Positions 1-8,862 of a stretch of 33,469 bases of DNA are shown piece by piece. The translations under genes and the position numbers were made by a program. Under the pieces are notes generated by a model, which ran no database searches, was not told where the DNA came from, and worked only from the letters and a program-made list of their open reading frames with translations. Origin of the DNA: a virus. Position 1 is the stretch's first letter; each line of letters begins with the position of its first letter. The DNA is taken from positions 1-33,469 of IMG/VR virus record IMGVR_UViG_3300024262_000137; one strand, 5' to 3'.

Positions 1-2
1 CT

Positions 3-812
3 AGAGGTAGGTTTTATTGGAAGGATGGTGTAAAAGATTCAGAAGTTATATGGACTCCTGACTCTAGGGGTAGATTTAAAGTTTCTTGGACACCTAAGAA
101 AGGTTTAAGTAATGCTAAGTATTCTAAGCATGGAATTTATTTTCCTTCTAACGAACATATAGGAGCGTTTGGTTGTGACTCTTATGATATATCTGGAACA
201 GTTGGAGGTGGAGGATCTAATGGAGCATTGCACGGTTTAACTAAATATAATATGGATGAAGCTCCAAGTAATGAGTTTTTCTTAGAATATGTAGCAAGGC
301 CACAAACAGCTGAGATTTTTTTTGAAGAAGTATTGATGGCTTGTGTGTTTTATGGTATGCCAATTCTTGTAGAGAATAACAAACCAAGGCTTTTATATCA
401 TTTTAAAAACAGAGGTTATAGAGGGTTTAGTATGAATAGACCTGATAAGCATTACAATAAACTTTCTAAAACAGAAAAAGAACTTGGAGGTATACCCAAT
501 ACATCTGAAGATATAAAACAATCACACGCAGCAGCCATAGAGTCTTATATCGAGAAATATGTTGGACTTGATTTAGATGGTGGTTATAGACCTGGTGATG
601 AGATGGGAAGTATGTGTTTTACAAGAACGCTTGAGGATTGGGCAAGGTTTGATATTAGCGCAAGAACAAAGTTTGATGCAAGTATAAGTTCAGGTTTAGC
701 TATTATGGCAAATCAAAAGAATGTGTACTTGCCTCAGAAAAAAGAATCAAAAATAAGTCTTAACTTTGCAACATATAATAATAAAGGAACATTAAGTGAA
801 TTAATTAGATGA
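3..812 (+). CDS. terL: Terminase large subunit, C-terminal part (partial at window start)
   Basis: The reading frame is open from base 3 with no start codon in the window, so this is the 3' part (about 269 residues) of a longer gene; a TTG at 228 is internal. The large terminase cuts and pumps genome DNA into the prohead. The visible part looks like the RNase H-fold nuclease domain: FGCDSYDISGT near the start offers a metal-binding Asp, and the stretch FFLEYVARPQTAEIFFEEV followed by YGMPILVENNKPRLL is typical of phage terminase nuclease domains. The ATPase domain lies outside the window. The stop overlaps the portal start (ATGA), as expected for a terminase-portal pair. Family recognition is from memory of such sequences; confidence is high because position and neighbours agree. 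Confidence 0.85.
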   Translation, partial: RGRFYWKDGVKDSEVIWTPDSRGRFKVSWTPKKGLSNAKYSKHGIYFPSNEHIGAFGCDSYDISGTVGGGGSNGALHGLTKYNMDEAPSNEFFLEYVARPQTAEIFFEEVLMACVFYGMPILVENNKPRLLYHFKNRGYRGFSMNRPDKHYNKLSKTEKELGGIPNTSEDIKQSHAAAIESYIEKYVGLDLDGGYRPGDEMGSMCFTRTLEDWARFDISARTKFDASISSGLAIMANQKNVYLPQKKESKISLNFATYNNKGTLSELIR

Positions 813-3244
813 AAGAGGTAAACATAAACATTTCATCTGTAGGATTCCCTAGTCAATTCGTATCTGATGCTGAGAAAGCAACCGATGAGTTTGGATTACA
901 AATAGGACAGGCTATTCAATATGAATGGTTTCGTAAAGATTCTAACGGATGTAGATACTATAGTCAGTGGAGGGGCTTTAATAGATTACGCCTATATGCA
1001 AGAGGTGAACAATCCATAGCAAAATATAAAAATGAATTAGCCGTTGACGGTGATTTATCTTATCTAAATTTAGACTGGACTCCAGTTCCTATTATTCCAA
1101 AGTTTGTAGACATTGTTGTAAACGGAATGTCTGATAGATTGTTTAAAGTAAAAGCTTACGCACAAGATGCATTATCTCAATCTAAAAGAAGTAAATATCA
1201 AGAAATGATTGAAGGGCAGATGGCTGCAAAAGACGTTCTTGAAATTGTACAAAAAAATACAGGGTTTGATCCTTTTATAATGAACCCTGATGAATTACCA
1301 GCGAGCGACGAAGAGTTATCGCTTTATATGAATTTAAATTACAAACCAGCCATAGAGATTGCTGAAGAGGAGGCGATTGATACAATGTTTGCCGAGAATC
1401 ATTATGATGATATTCGTAAACGATTAGATTACGATATGATGGTGACGGGTATGGCTGTAGCAAAACACGAGTTTCTTCCTGGTTCTGGAGTAAAAGTAGC
1501 TTACGTTGACCCTGCTAATGTGGTATACAGTTATACTGAAGACCCGCATTTTAAAGATTGTTTTTACTGGGGTGAAATAAAAACTGTTCCTATAGCAGAG
1601 TTAATGAAAATTGACCCTACACTAACAAATGATGATTTAGAACAAATTTCAAAATATTCACAAAGTTGGTATGATTATTTCAACACAGCTCAGTTTTATG
1701 AAAACGATATATTCTATCGTGATACTTGTACGTTAATGTACTTTAATTATAAAACCACAAAGAAGATGGTTTATAAGAAAAAAGTTAAAGACAACGGTAA
1801 TATAAGTATGATAGAAAAAGATGATGGTTTTAATCCACCAGATGAGATGATGGAAGAAAACAATTTTGAGAAGGTAGAAAAAACAATTGATGTTTGGTAT
1901 GATGGAGTAATGGTTATGGGGACAAACATAATTTTAAAATGGGAGCTTGCTAAGAACATGGTAAGACCTAAGTCTTCATCTCAACACGCAATACCTAATT
2001 ACGTAGCTGTTGCACCAAGAATGTACAAAGGGGTTATTGAATCTTTGGTTAGAAGAATGATTCCTTATGCTGATTTAATTCAGATGACGCATTTAAAATT
2101 ACAACAAGTTATATCACGTACAGTTCCTGATGGTGTCTATATTGATGCAGATGGTTTAAATGAAGTTGATTTAGGTACAGGAGCAGCATATAACCCAGAA
2201 GACGCATTAAGACTTTATTTCCAAACAGGTAGTGTAATTGGTAGAAGTTATACACAAGAAGGAGATTATAATCAAGGTAAAATACCAATACAGCAGCTTA
2301 CAAGCAATTCGGGAGCTTCTAAGACACAAATGCTTATAGCTAACCTAAACCACTATTTAGACATGATTCGAGCTGTAACAGGCTTAAATGAAGCGAGAGA
2401 TGGTACAATTGCTAACTCCGATGCTTTAGTGGGTGTTCAAAAGTTAGCAGCATTAAGTTCTAATACCGCTACTCGACATATATTAGATGGAAGTCTTTAC
2501 ATATATAGAACGTTAGCTGAGGCTTTAACTTACAGGGTAGCGGATATTTTAGAATACGCAGACTTTAAAGATGATTTTGTAAACAAAATAGGTAAATACA
2601 ATGTTAGTATACTTGGAGAAATATCTGATTTATATATATATGACTTTGGAATCTTTATTGAATTGTCTCCAGACGAAGAGCAAAAAGCAATGCTTGAGCA
2701 AAATATTCAAATGGCATTATCAAAAAGTGATATTAACTTGGAAGACGCTATTGATATACGTGAAATTAAAAATCTTAAACTTGCGAATCAGTTGCTAAAA
2801 GTAAAACGTAAGGCTAAGCAAGAGCAAGATCAGCAAATGGAAATGCAGAAGCAAGCTATGATTACTCAGCAACAATTAAAATCTCAGGAGTTAGCTGCTC
2901 AAGTAGCTATGCAAAAAATACAAGCTGAAACTCAAGCTAAGATGCAATATAGACAGGCGGATGTAGCTTTTGAAATTGAAAAACAAAAAGCAGAAGCTCA
3001 ATTGAAAGCTCAGTTAATGCAGCAAGAGTTTAATTATAACTTACAGCTACAAGGAATGACACAGACACAACTTTCACAAAGAGAGGCTGATAAAGAAAAA
3101 GCAAAAAGTGATAGGATAAGTCAACAAAATACAGAACAATCAAAATTAATTACTCAACGAAAGAATAATTTACCTCCACAGAACTTTGAATCTAACGAGG
3201 ATAGTTTAGATGGTTTTGATTTATCAGAGTTTGAACCAAGATAA
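809..3244 (+). CDS. Portal protein
   Basis: This 811-residue protein probably forms the dodecameric ring at the capsid vertex through which DNA enters and leaves. Support is its position directly after the terminase (4-base ATGA overlap), its large size, which is usual for podovirus and crAss-like portals, and an N-terminal pattern of such portals (YYSQWRGFNRLRLYARGEQ, then LNLDWTPVPIIPKFVDIVVNG near residues 87-108). The last 150 or so residues are rich in Gln, Lys and Ala (from about KVKRKAKQEQDQQ) and should form a long helix or coiled coil, as in the C-terminal barrel of other portals. The end is acidic and probably disordered. No membrane segment is visible. Confidence 0.8.
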   Translation: MKEVNINISSVGFPSQFVSDAEKATDEFGLQIGQAIQYEWFRKDSNGCRYYSQWRGFNRLRLYARGEQSIAKYKNELAVDGDLSYLNLDWTPVPIIPKFVDIVVNGMSDRLFKVKAYAQDALSQSKRSKYQEMIEGQMAAKDVLEIVQKNTGFDPFIMNPDELPASDEELSLYMNLNYKPAIEIAEEEAIDTMFAENHYDDIRKRLDYDMMVTGMAVAKHEFLPGSGVKVAYVDPANVVYSYTEDPHFKDCFYWGEIKTVPIAELMKIDPTLTNDDLEQISKYSQSWYDYFNTAQFYENDIFYRDTCTLMYFNYKTTKKMVYKKKVKDNGNISMIEKDDGFNPPDEMMEENNFEKVEKTIDVWYDGVMVMGTNIILKWELAKNMVRPKSSSQHAIPNYVAVAPRMYKGVIESLVRRMIPYADLIQMTHLKLQQVISRTVPDGVYIDADGLNEVDLGTGAAYNPEDALRLYFQTGSVIGRSYTQEGDYNQGKIPIQQLTSNSGASKTQMLIANLNHYLDMIRAVTGLNEARDGTIANSDALVGVQKLAALSSNTATRHILDGSLYIYRTLAEALTYRVADILEYADFKDDFVNKIGKYNVSILGEISDLYIYDFGIFIELSPDEEQKAMLEQNIQMALSKSDINLEDAIDIREIKNLKLANQLLKVKRKAKQEQDQQMEMQKQAMITQQQLKSQELAAQVAMQKIQAETQAKMQYRQADVAFEIEKQKAEAQLKAQLMQQEFNYNLQLQGMTQTQLSQREADKEKAKSDRISQQNTEQSKLITQRKNNLPPQNFESNEDSLDGFDLSEFEPR

Positions 3245-3261
3245 TGTGTTTAAATTTTACG

Positions 3262-3269
3262 TAACTTTG
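3262..3269 (+). promoter_or_regulatory. Bacteroidetes-type promoter -7 box (TAACTTTG) before the scaffold gene
   Basis: TAACTTTG matches the Bacteroidetes -7 consensus TAnnTTTG and lies 22 bases before the start codon at 3292, just after the portal stop. It implies extra transcription of the scaffold and capsid genes. A clear -33 TTG element was not found. Confidence 0.55.
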
Positions 3270-3272
3270 CAA

Positions 3273-3294
3273 TTAAATTAAATTAAATCAAATG
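3273..3294 (+). repeat. Leader repeat, copy 1 (22 bases including ATG)
   Basis: The 22 bases that end with the scaffold start codon (last 20: AAATTAAATTAAATCAAATG) are identical to those that end with the start codon of the gene after the capsid (5978-5999). It is an A/T-rich leader without Shine-Dalgarno bases, suggesting a shared translation-initiation signal. Confidence 0.6.
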
Positions 3295-4452
3295 GACATT
3301 AAAGTAAGAGAAGTGTCGGCTGAAGAAAAGTCGTCTCAAGAAATAGAACAAGAACTCCTTGATAAGCATGAGGAGAAGCAACAGTCAGAGACTGGGCAAG
3401 AAACTACAGAGGTTAAAGTCGAAGAACCTCAAGAAAATGTAGAAGTAAAAGAAGAAAGTATACCAGAGGATGCTCCGGTTGAGGAGGTTAAAGTTGAAGA
3501 ACCTCCACTAATGGAAACTCCTTCTGAATTAAACGAAGACGAAGTTCTTTCATATATTGGAAAAAGATATGGTAAGGAGATTAATTCTATTGATGAATTA
3601 GTTAGCCAGCGTGAAGAAAGCGAACCGCTTCCTGAAGATGTGGCTGCTTACCTAAAGTATAAAAAAGAAACTGGACGAGGTTTTGGTGATTTTGCAAAAT
3701 TGCAAAAAGATTACACTGACTTAGGTCCAGATGCTTTGCTACGTGAATATTACTCTATAACTGAAGAAGGTTTAGATTCAGAAGATATAGATTTATTAAT
3801 GGAAGATTTTGTGTTTGATGAAGAAATTCATGAGCCAAATGAAATTAAAAAAATAAAACTAGCAAAGAAAAAAGAAATTGCCAAAGCAAAAAAGTTTCTC
3901 AAACAACAGCAGGAACAATACAAACAGCCCCTTGAGTCAAGGGAAAGTTCTGCCACTGCTAACAATGATGAAATAATTGAATACAGGCAATATCTTGAGG
4001 CAGCTAAGACTCAAGAGGAGCAAGCAAACCACAAAAGAGAATGGTTTGTTAAAAAAAGTGATCAAGTTTTTAACACCGAGTTTAAAGGTTTTAAATTCAA
4101 TATAGGTGACAACGAGGTTGTTTATACTCCAGGCAGTGCTTCTGAACTTAAGAAAGCTCAAGAGACTCCATTAAATTTTGTAAATAAATTTTTGGACAAC
4201 AATGGGTATTTAAAAGACGCAGAAGGATATCACCGCTCTTTAGCAATTGCAATGAACCCTGAAAAGTTTGCACAGTTCTTTTATGAACAAGGCAAATCCC
4301 AGGCAACTGATGATGTAATACGTAAAACTAAAAATATAAATATGAGTGAGCGTAGTGCACCAGAGGTTTTTGTCAAATCAGGTTTTCAAGTGAAAGCAGT
4401 TTCTCAGCCTTCGAGCAAAGGACTGCGAATTAAGAGTATAAAAAAAACGTAA
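3292..4452 (+). CDS. Probable head scaffolding protein
   Basis: The 386-residue product lies between portal and major capsid genes, where scaffolding proteins usually are. Its first 100 residues are strongly acidic and low in complexity (repeats of VEEP/VKVEEP), the middle is charged and helical (KKIKLAKKKEIAKAKKFLK, then a Gln-rich stretch), and the C-terminus is basic (LRIKSIKKT). A charged helical body with a basic C-terminal tail that can bind the capsid protein is typical of scaffolds. No protease motif is visible, so a separate head protease is not supported here. A Bacteroidetes-like promoter box precedes it, and the capsid gene follows 23 bases downstream. The call rests on position and composition, not on a recognised domain. 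Confidence 0.6.
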   Translation: MDIKVREVSAEEKSSQEIEQELLDKHEEKQQSETGQETTEVKVEEPQENVEVKEESIPEDAPVEEVKVEEPPLMETPSELNEDEVLSYIGKRYGKEINSIDELVSQREESEPLPEDVAAYLKYKKETGRGFGDFAKLQKDYTDLGPDALLREYYSITEEGLDSEDIDLLMEDFVFDEEIHEPNEIKKIKLAKKKEIAKAKKFLKQQQEQYKQPLESRESSATANNDEIIEYRQYLEAAKTQEEQANHKREWFVKKSDQVFNTEFKGFKFNIGDNEVVYTPGSASELKKAQETPLNFVNKFLDNNGYLKDAEGYHRSLAIAMNPEKFAQFFYEQGKSQATDDVIRKTKNINMSERSAPEVFVKSGFQVKAVSQPSSKGLRIKSIKKT

Positions 4453-4475
4453 TAATAATTTAAAAATAATATAAC

Positions 4476-5933
4476 ATGGCAGGACAAGTAAAAGCAACGC
4501 CAACATTCGCGTTGACTCCGAGTTCAGAAAGAACTCCAACAGCTCAAAACTATATTGTAAATTTTGATTTCTTAAATCAGTATCTACCAGATACGTATGA
4601 AAAAGAATTTGAAAGATACGGTAATAGAACGATTTCTTCATTCCTTAGAATGGTAGGAGCGGAAATGCCTACAAACTCAGACCTTATTAAATGGGCTGAG
4701 CAAGGTAGGTTACACACGAAATATACAAGCGTAGGTACAGCTGCAGCACTAGCTGCTGACCAAGCTGTATTTCAGGTAAACGATGCAATCGACCCAGCAA
4801 CTGCTGAGCAAGTAATCAGAGTAGGACAAACTATTGTAGTTGTTCAAAATAATGGTTCAGGTCTTAACAAAGCAGTAGTAAGCGCAGTAAACAATGCCGG
4901 TGGTGGTAAAGGACAGTTCACAGCTGACTTTTACGAAGCAGGTGGTTTAGTAACTGCAGGTACTGGTGTTGGTAACGCAGACGTTACAGTATTTATTTAC
5001 GGTTCAGAATTTAAAAAAGGAACAGCAGGTATGGTAGGTTCATTAGAATCTAACGACTTCATTTTCGACAACAAGCCAATCATCATTAAAGATACTTACA
5101 ACGTATCTGGTTCTGATATGGCACAAATCGGATGGGTAGAAGTAACTACTGAAGACGGTGCTACTGGTTACCTTTGGTATTTAAAGTCTGAGCACGAAAC
5201 AAGATTAAGATTCGATGACTATTTAGAAACAGCTATGATTGAAGCTGTACCAGCTGAGCAAAACTCAGGTGCTGCTGCAATTTTAGGTAGCGCAGGTGGT
5301 GCTGCTAACCCAGGTGCTGGGTCAGACGGTATCTTTTATGCTGTTGCAAACAGAGGAAATATCTGGGACGGTGGTAATCCAACTACCCTAGCAGATTTTG
5401 ATTCTATCATTAGTAGATTAGACAAACAAGGAGCTATTGAAGAAAATGTAATTTTCGCAAACAGACAATTCATTTTTGATATGGACGATATGTTAGCTGC
5501 TCAAAACTCTTATGGAGCGGGTGGTACTTCTTACGGTCTATTTGACAATGACGAAGATATGGCATTGAACTTAGGATTCTCTGGATTCAGAAGAGGATAC
5601 GATTTCTATAAAACTGATTGGAAATACTTAAACGACCCTACAATGAGAGGTGGTTTACCATCAGGTGCAGGTTCAGGTAAAATCAATGGACTATTAGTTC
5701 CAGCTGGTTCTACAAGTGTTTATGACCAAATTCTTGGTAAAAACGCTAAGAGACCTTTCTTACATGTTAGATATAGAGCTTCAGAAACTGAAGACAGAAG
5801 ATATAAGACTTGGATTACTGGCTCTGCTGGTGGTGCTGCAACGTCGGATATCGATAACATGCAAGTAAACTTCTTGTCTGAGAGAGCTGTATGTACTTTA
5901 GGTGCAAACAACTTCTTCTTATTCCAAGACTAG
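4476..5933 (+). CDS. Major capsid protein
   Basis: The 485-residue protein follows the scaffold gene and is followed by a strong terminator, the usual situation of the most abundant virion protein. Its sequence is soluble and rich in Gly and Ala, without membrane segments. The N-terminal part (FLNQYLPDTYEKEFERYGNRTISSFLRMVG) resembles the N-arm and first helices of large HK97-fold capsid proteins, and the region near residues 40-80 carries the polar loop pattern expected of an E-loop precursor. The DNA is clearly richer in G+C than neighbouring genes (27 and 23 of 60 in two sampled lines), consistent with selection on codon use in a highly expressed gene. No decoration domain or cleavage site could be assigned. 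Confidence 0.75.
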   Translation: MAGQVKATPTFALTPSSERTPTAQNYIVNFDFLNQYLPDTYEKEFERYGNRTISSFLRMVGAEMPTNSDLIKWAEQGRLHTKYTSVGTAAALAADQAVFQVNDAIDPATAEQVIRVGQTIVVVQNNGSGLNKAVVSAVNNAGGGKGQFTADFYEAGGLVTAGTGVGNADVTVFIYGSEFKKGTAGMVGSLESNDFIFDNKPIIIKDTYNVSGSDMAQIGWVEVTTEDGATGYLWYLKSEHETRLRFDDYLETAMIEAVPAEQNSGAAAILGSAGGAANPGAGSDGIFYAVANRGNIWDGGNPTTLADFDSIISRLDKQGAIEENVIFANRQFIFDMDDMLAAQNSYGAGGTSYGLFDNDEDMALNLGFSGFRRGYDFYKTDWKYLNDPTMRGGLPSGAGSGKINGLLVPAGSTSVYDQILGKNAKRPFLHVRYRASETEDRRYKTWITGSAGGAATSDIDNMQVNFLSERAVCTLGANNFFLFQD

Positions 5934-5944
5934 TAATTAATTTT

Positions 5945-5972
5945 AAGGGGCGTAGCAATATGCCCCTTTTTT
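5945..5972 (+). terminator. Rho-independent terminator after the capsid gene
   Basis: The inverted repeat AAGGGGC / GCCCCTT is separated by a 10-base loop and followed by a run of T (TTTTTT at 5967-5972). It lies 12 bases after the capsid stop. Confidence 0.85.
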
Positions 5973-5977
5973 AAATT

Positions 5978-5999
5978 TTAAATTAAATTAAATCAAATG
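5978..5999 (+). repeat. Leader repeat, copy 2 (22 bases including ATG)
   Basis: These 22 bases are identical to 3273-3294 and end with the ATG at 5997. They fill most of the space between the terminator and the next gene. Confidence 0.6.
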
Positions 6000-6800
6000 A
6001 AAAAAGAAAATACAAGTCCTAAAACGGACACAGTAAAAATTACCCCTAAAAAATCTACACCTAAATTCGTAGATAAACAATATAAACTTACAAGAGAAAC
6101 ACCACCTTTATCTTTGATATTAGCATCAAGGCATACTACAAGGTTTCCGTTGTTATACTTTGATGAAGACACTGGTCTTAATAGACCTTTGAGATACGCC
6201 AGGAATCAAAACTCTCCATTCCAAGATGAGCAAGATGATAACGCTATCATTGAGCCTATTGTATTTGAAGATGGATTCTTACACGTTCCTAAAAATAATC
6301 AAGTCTTACAAAAATTCATGGACTTACATCCTGGAAAAGGAAGAGTGTTTACAGAAGTAAATAAAGCAAAAGAAGCTGCTGAGTTAGTAGAAGACTTAAA
6401 CTTAGAAGTTGATGCTTTAATAGAAGCAAGGCAACTTACAGTAGAGCAAGTTGAAAATGTAGCTAGAGTGTTATTTCAAAAAGACGTTTCTAAAGTTACA
6501 ACAGCTGAGCTTAGAAGAGATATTTTAATATTTGCAAAACAAAACCCAGGTGGTTTTATGAATTTATTAAAAGACCCTGCTCTTAAGTTTAACGCTACTA
6601 TTCAAAACATATTAGATAAAAATCTAATACAACTTAGAAATAATAAGAAAGAAGTGTGGTTTAACACAGCGTCTAATAAAAATAAGATGTGTAATATACC
6701 ATACGGGGAAGACCCATTGTTCATTATAGCTTCATACTTTGAAAGCGATGATGGATTAGAGTCATATAAGCATTTAAAAGCGTTAGCAAAAAATTCGTAA
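5997..6800 (+). CDS. Unknown late protein after the capsid gene
   Basis: I do not assign a family to this 267-residue protein. The first 25 residues are basic and Lys/Thr-rich (KTDTVKITPKKSTPKF). They are followed by a compact part with LYFDEDTGLNRPLRYARNQ and a Phe/Pro-rich stretch, then a helical segment at about residues 118-190 with many Glu and Lys. There is no membrane span or signal peptide. Its place between capsid and connector genes suggests a head-completion, decoration or head-tail joining role, but this is only context. It starts just behind the capsid terminator with the same leader as the scaffold gene, and its stop codon is part of the next promoter box. Confidence 0.7.
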   Translation: MKKENTSPKTDTVKITPKKSTPKFVDKQYKLTRETPPLSLILASRHTTRFPLLYFDEDTGLNRPLRYARNQNSPFQDEQDDNAIIEPIVFEDGFLHVPKNNQVLQKFMDLHPGKGRVFTEVNKAKEAAELVEDLNLEVDALIEARQLTVEQVENVARVLFQKDVSKVTTAELRRDILIFAKQNPGGFMNLLKDPALKFNATIQNILDKNLIQLRNNKKEVWFNTASNKNKMCNIPYGEDPLFIIASYFESDDGLESYKHLKALAKNS

Positions 6801-6805
6801 CTTTG
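6798..6805 (+). promoter_or_regulatory. Bacteroidetes-type promoter -7 box (TAACTTTG)
   Basis: TAACTTTG matches TAnnTTTG; its first three bases are the stop codon of the preceding gene. It lies 31 bases upstream of the ATG at 6837. The surrounding bases (TTCGTAACTTTG) resemble those of the box at 19257. Confidence 0.55.
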
Positions 6806-6836
6806 TACTTTAAGTTTAACTATTAATTTTTTTACA

Positions 6837-7118
6837 ATGCAAAAATTTTTAAATATTCCAGTAACTAATGAGCAATACCAATTGGTAGCTATTAGTGATA
6901 TTGTATTAATAGAGCAAGCATCTACTACTACAGTAACAATTACTTATGGTGGTGGTAAAGTAACTACCATTACTCACGCAACAGCAGCTGCGGGAGATGA
7001 AACAGAAAGAGACACAATTGAAAGTGCAGTTGTAGCAGCATTAGCTACTTCTTGGACAAACCCAGCATATAACGTAGATAACCTACCTTATGCTGTAAGT
7101 GGAATTGCAGTAGCATAA
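6837..7118 (+). CDS. Small late protein, possible decoration or head-completion protein
   Basis: The 93-residue product is rich in Thr, Val and Ala with strong beta alternation (STTTVTITYGGGKVTTITHAT) and a short C-terminal hydrophobic end (AVSGIAVA). It carries no recognised catalytic motif. It has its own promoter-like box upstream and a strong terminator immediately downstream, so it forms a single-gene transcription unit, which suggests a separately tuned, abundant product. A small beta-rich virion protein such as a capsid decoration protein would fit, but the sequence does not prove it. Confidence 0.6.
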   Translation: MQKFLNIPVTNEQYQLVAISDIVLIEQASTTTVTITYGGGKVTTITHATAAAGDETERDTIESAVVAALATSWTNPAYNVDNLPYAVSGIAVA

Positions 7119-7148
7119 CGATTTAATCCTTCCTTTACTATCGACAGG

Positions 7149-7175
7149 AAAGCACCCGAATCAGGGTGCTTTTTT
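7149..7175 (+). terminator. Rho-independent terminator
   Basis: The perfect 9-base stem AAAGCACCC / GGGTGCTTT has a 6-base loop and is followed by T residues up to 7175. It separates the 93-residue gene from the connector genes. Confidence 0.9.
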
Positions 7176-7183
7176 ATTTTATG

Positions 7184-7191
7184 TATCTTTG
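7184..7191 (+). promoter_or_regulatory. Bacteroidetes-type promoter -7 box (TATCTTTG)
   Basis: TATCTTTG matches TAnnTTTG, directly follows the terminator, and lies 15 bases before the ATG at 7207. Terminator plus promoter marks the start of the tail transcription unit. Confidence 0.6.
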
Positions 7192-7206
7192 TAAAAAGAT
7201 TTTCAA

Positions 7207-7926
7207 ATGATAAACTCTGTAAGAAATACTGTACTTGCTATTATCAATAAAAATAACTACGGATATATATCTCCAGGTGATTTTAATTTGTTTGCTAAAC
7301 AAGCACAGCTAGATATATTTGATGAATATTTTATAAGATATAATCAGCAAATAAATGAAGAGAACGCAAGGATATCTGGGACAGGATATGCTGATATTAA
7401 AAAAGGTTATGAAGAGGTAATTGACACTTTTTCTGTTACAAAAACTTTAGTACAAAAATCTAACAACATATACTACCTTCCTAGTCAAACCACAACAGGT
7501 GATGATTATTATTTATTAAACAAAGTTTTATGTTATCAGAATAGCGTTCTGCAAGGTGAAGCTGAAAAAGTAAGTTTAAATAAAATTGATTTATTGAATA
7601 AATCTCTTTTAACTGCTCCTTCATCTCAATACCCAGCTTATACTCAAAAAGGTGACTCTATAACCATTTTTCCTACAACATTTAACGGGGCTTTAGATAT
7701 ACAAGGAACGTATGTGCGATATCCTTTAGATCCTAAATGGACTTATGTTACTTTGTATAACGGTGAGCCATTGTTTGACCAGACGCAAAATGATTATCAA
7801 GACTTTGAGCTGCCAATTGATGACTTAAATAATTTAGTAGCAAGAATACTACAATACGCAGGTATATCAATAAGAGAGGCTGATGTATTTCAGTTTGGGC
7901 AAATAGAAGAACAGCAACAAAATTAA
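7207..7926 (+). CDS. Probable head-tail connector / ring protein 1
   Basis: This 239-residue protein is encoded between the head genes and the giant tail protein. The N-terminal part (VRNTVLAIINKNNYGYISPGD) is helical and the middle is beta-rich with short repeats of aromatic residues (NNIYYLPS, DDYYLLNKV), as in adaptor-type connector proteins. The C-terminal end is Gln-rich (GQIEEQQQN). There is no membrane segment or catalytic motif. Size, order and neighbours match one of the two ring/adaptor proteins that podoviruses place between portal and tail hub. The functional call is by position; the gene itself is certain, with a promoter box upstream and a second connector-type gene 14 bases downstream. 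Confidence 0.55.
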   Translation: MINSVRNTVLAIINKNNYGYISPGDFNLFAKQAQLDIFDEYFIRYNQQINEENARISGTGYADIKKGYEEVIDTFSVTKTLVQKSNNIYYLPSQTTTGDDYYLLNKVLCYQNSVLQGEAEKVSLNKIDLLNKSLLTAPSSQYPAYTQKGDSITIFPTTFNGALDIQGTYVRYPLDPKWTYVTLYNGEPLFDQTQNDYQDFELPIDDLNNLVARILQYAGISIREADVFQFGQIEEQQQN

Positions 7927-7940
7927 ACTAATACATAATT

Positions 7941-8861
7941 ATGGCATATATTAATCAAAGAAAATATTATACTAACGACGGTCTTGCACCTACAGACAGT
8001 AATTGGGGTTCTTATCAATACGTAAGTTTAGACAACATAATGACTAACTTTGAGTTGATGTATGATGGAAATCATTCGTTGGTTAATAATGAAAATAGAT
8101 ATAAAATATTATTTCACGCAAAAAGAGCAATACAAGAATTAAACTACGATGCTTTTAAAGAAATAAAAGCGTTAGAATTAACAGTATATGATGACCTACG
8201 TTTTGTTTTACCATCGGATTATGTAAACTGGGTGAAGCTTTATTTATTTGAAGGTAACACTTTAAGAGAGCTAACTGAAAATATTCAAGTACAATCCTCT
8301 ATTCAATATCTTCAAAACTCAACTGCTGTATTTGGATATGATGGAAACAATAATGTATCAACTATAGAATCAAGTTTAGATGCTTCAAGAAAAAGCGGAT
8401 CTTTGAATAGTATTTATTTAAATCAAAACAATGAAGGGGATGTTAATGAAAATTGTATTGATTGTGATGATGATATCTACAACTCAAGAATTGGAGCTAG
8501 ATATGGTTTAAATACAGAAACTGCTAATATAAATCCTACGTTTACTATAGATAAAAAAGCTGGTGTTATTAATTTTGATTCTACTATGGCAAACCAACAG
8601 TGCGTATTGCAATATATATCTGATGGTATGGAAAATGGAGATAACTCAAACATAAGTGTAAATAAATTATTTGAAGAATATATTTATGCTTATATACAAT
8701 ATGCTATTTTAAATAGTAAATTTGGAGTGCAAGAGTATATTATTAATAGAGCAAGAAAAAACAAACAAGCTTTATTGAGAAATGCTAAAATCAGGTTAAG
8801 TAACATTCACCCAAGCAGATTGCTTATGAATCTTAGAGGTGAAGATAAGTGGATAAAATAA
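7941..8861 (+). CDS. Probable head-tail connector / ring protein 2
   Basis: The 306-residue product begins with a helical part ([11 protein letters not shown], then [19 protein letters not shown]) followed by a beta segment with [19 protein letters not shown], a pattern seen in adaptor/ring proteins of short-tailed phages. The centre (about residues 130-190) is Asn/Asp/Ser-rich, probably a flexible loop, with the short acidic motif CIDCDDD. The C-terminal part is helical and basic ([18 protein letters not shown]). It ends one base before the start of the giant tail gene, which suggests translational coupling. The assignment is by position and overall pattern. Confidence 0.55.
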   Translation: MAYINQRKYYTNDGLAPTDSNWGSYQYVSLDNIMTNFELMYDGNHSLVNNENRYKILFHAKRAIQELNYDAFKEIKALELTVYDDLRFVLPSDYVNWVKLYLFEGNTLRELTENIQVQSSIQYLQNSTAVFGYDGNNNVSTIESSLDASRKSGSLNSIYLNQNNEGDVNENCIDCDDDIYNSRIGARYGLNTETANINPTFTIDKKAGVINFDSTMANQQCVLQYISDGMENGDNSNISVNKLFEEYIYAYIQYAILNSKFGVQEYIINRARKNKQALLRNAKIRLSNIHPSRLLMNLRGEDKWIK

Positions 8862-8862
8862 A

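Noticed and set aside
228-230. TTG start for the first gene
   Set aside because: The frame is open to the window edge and encodes typical terminase sequence upstream of this codon.
4378-4641. Minus-strand ORF of 87 codons with hydrophobic stretches
   Set aside because: It runs antisense across the end of the scaffold gene and start of the capsid gene, both well supported, and shows no recognisable motif.
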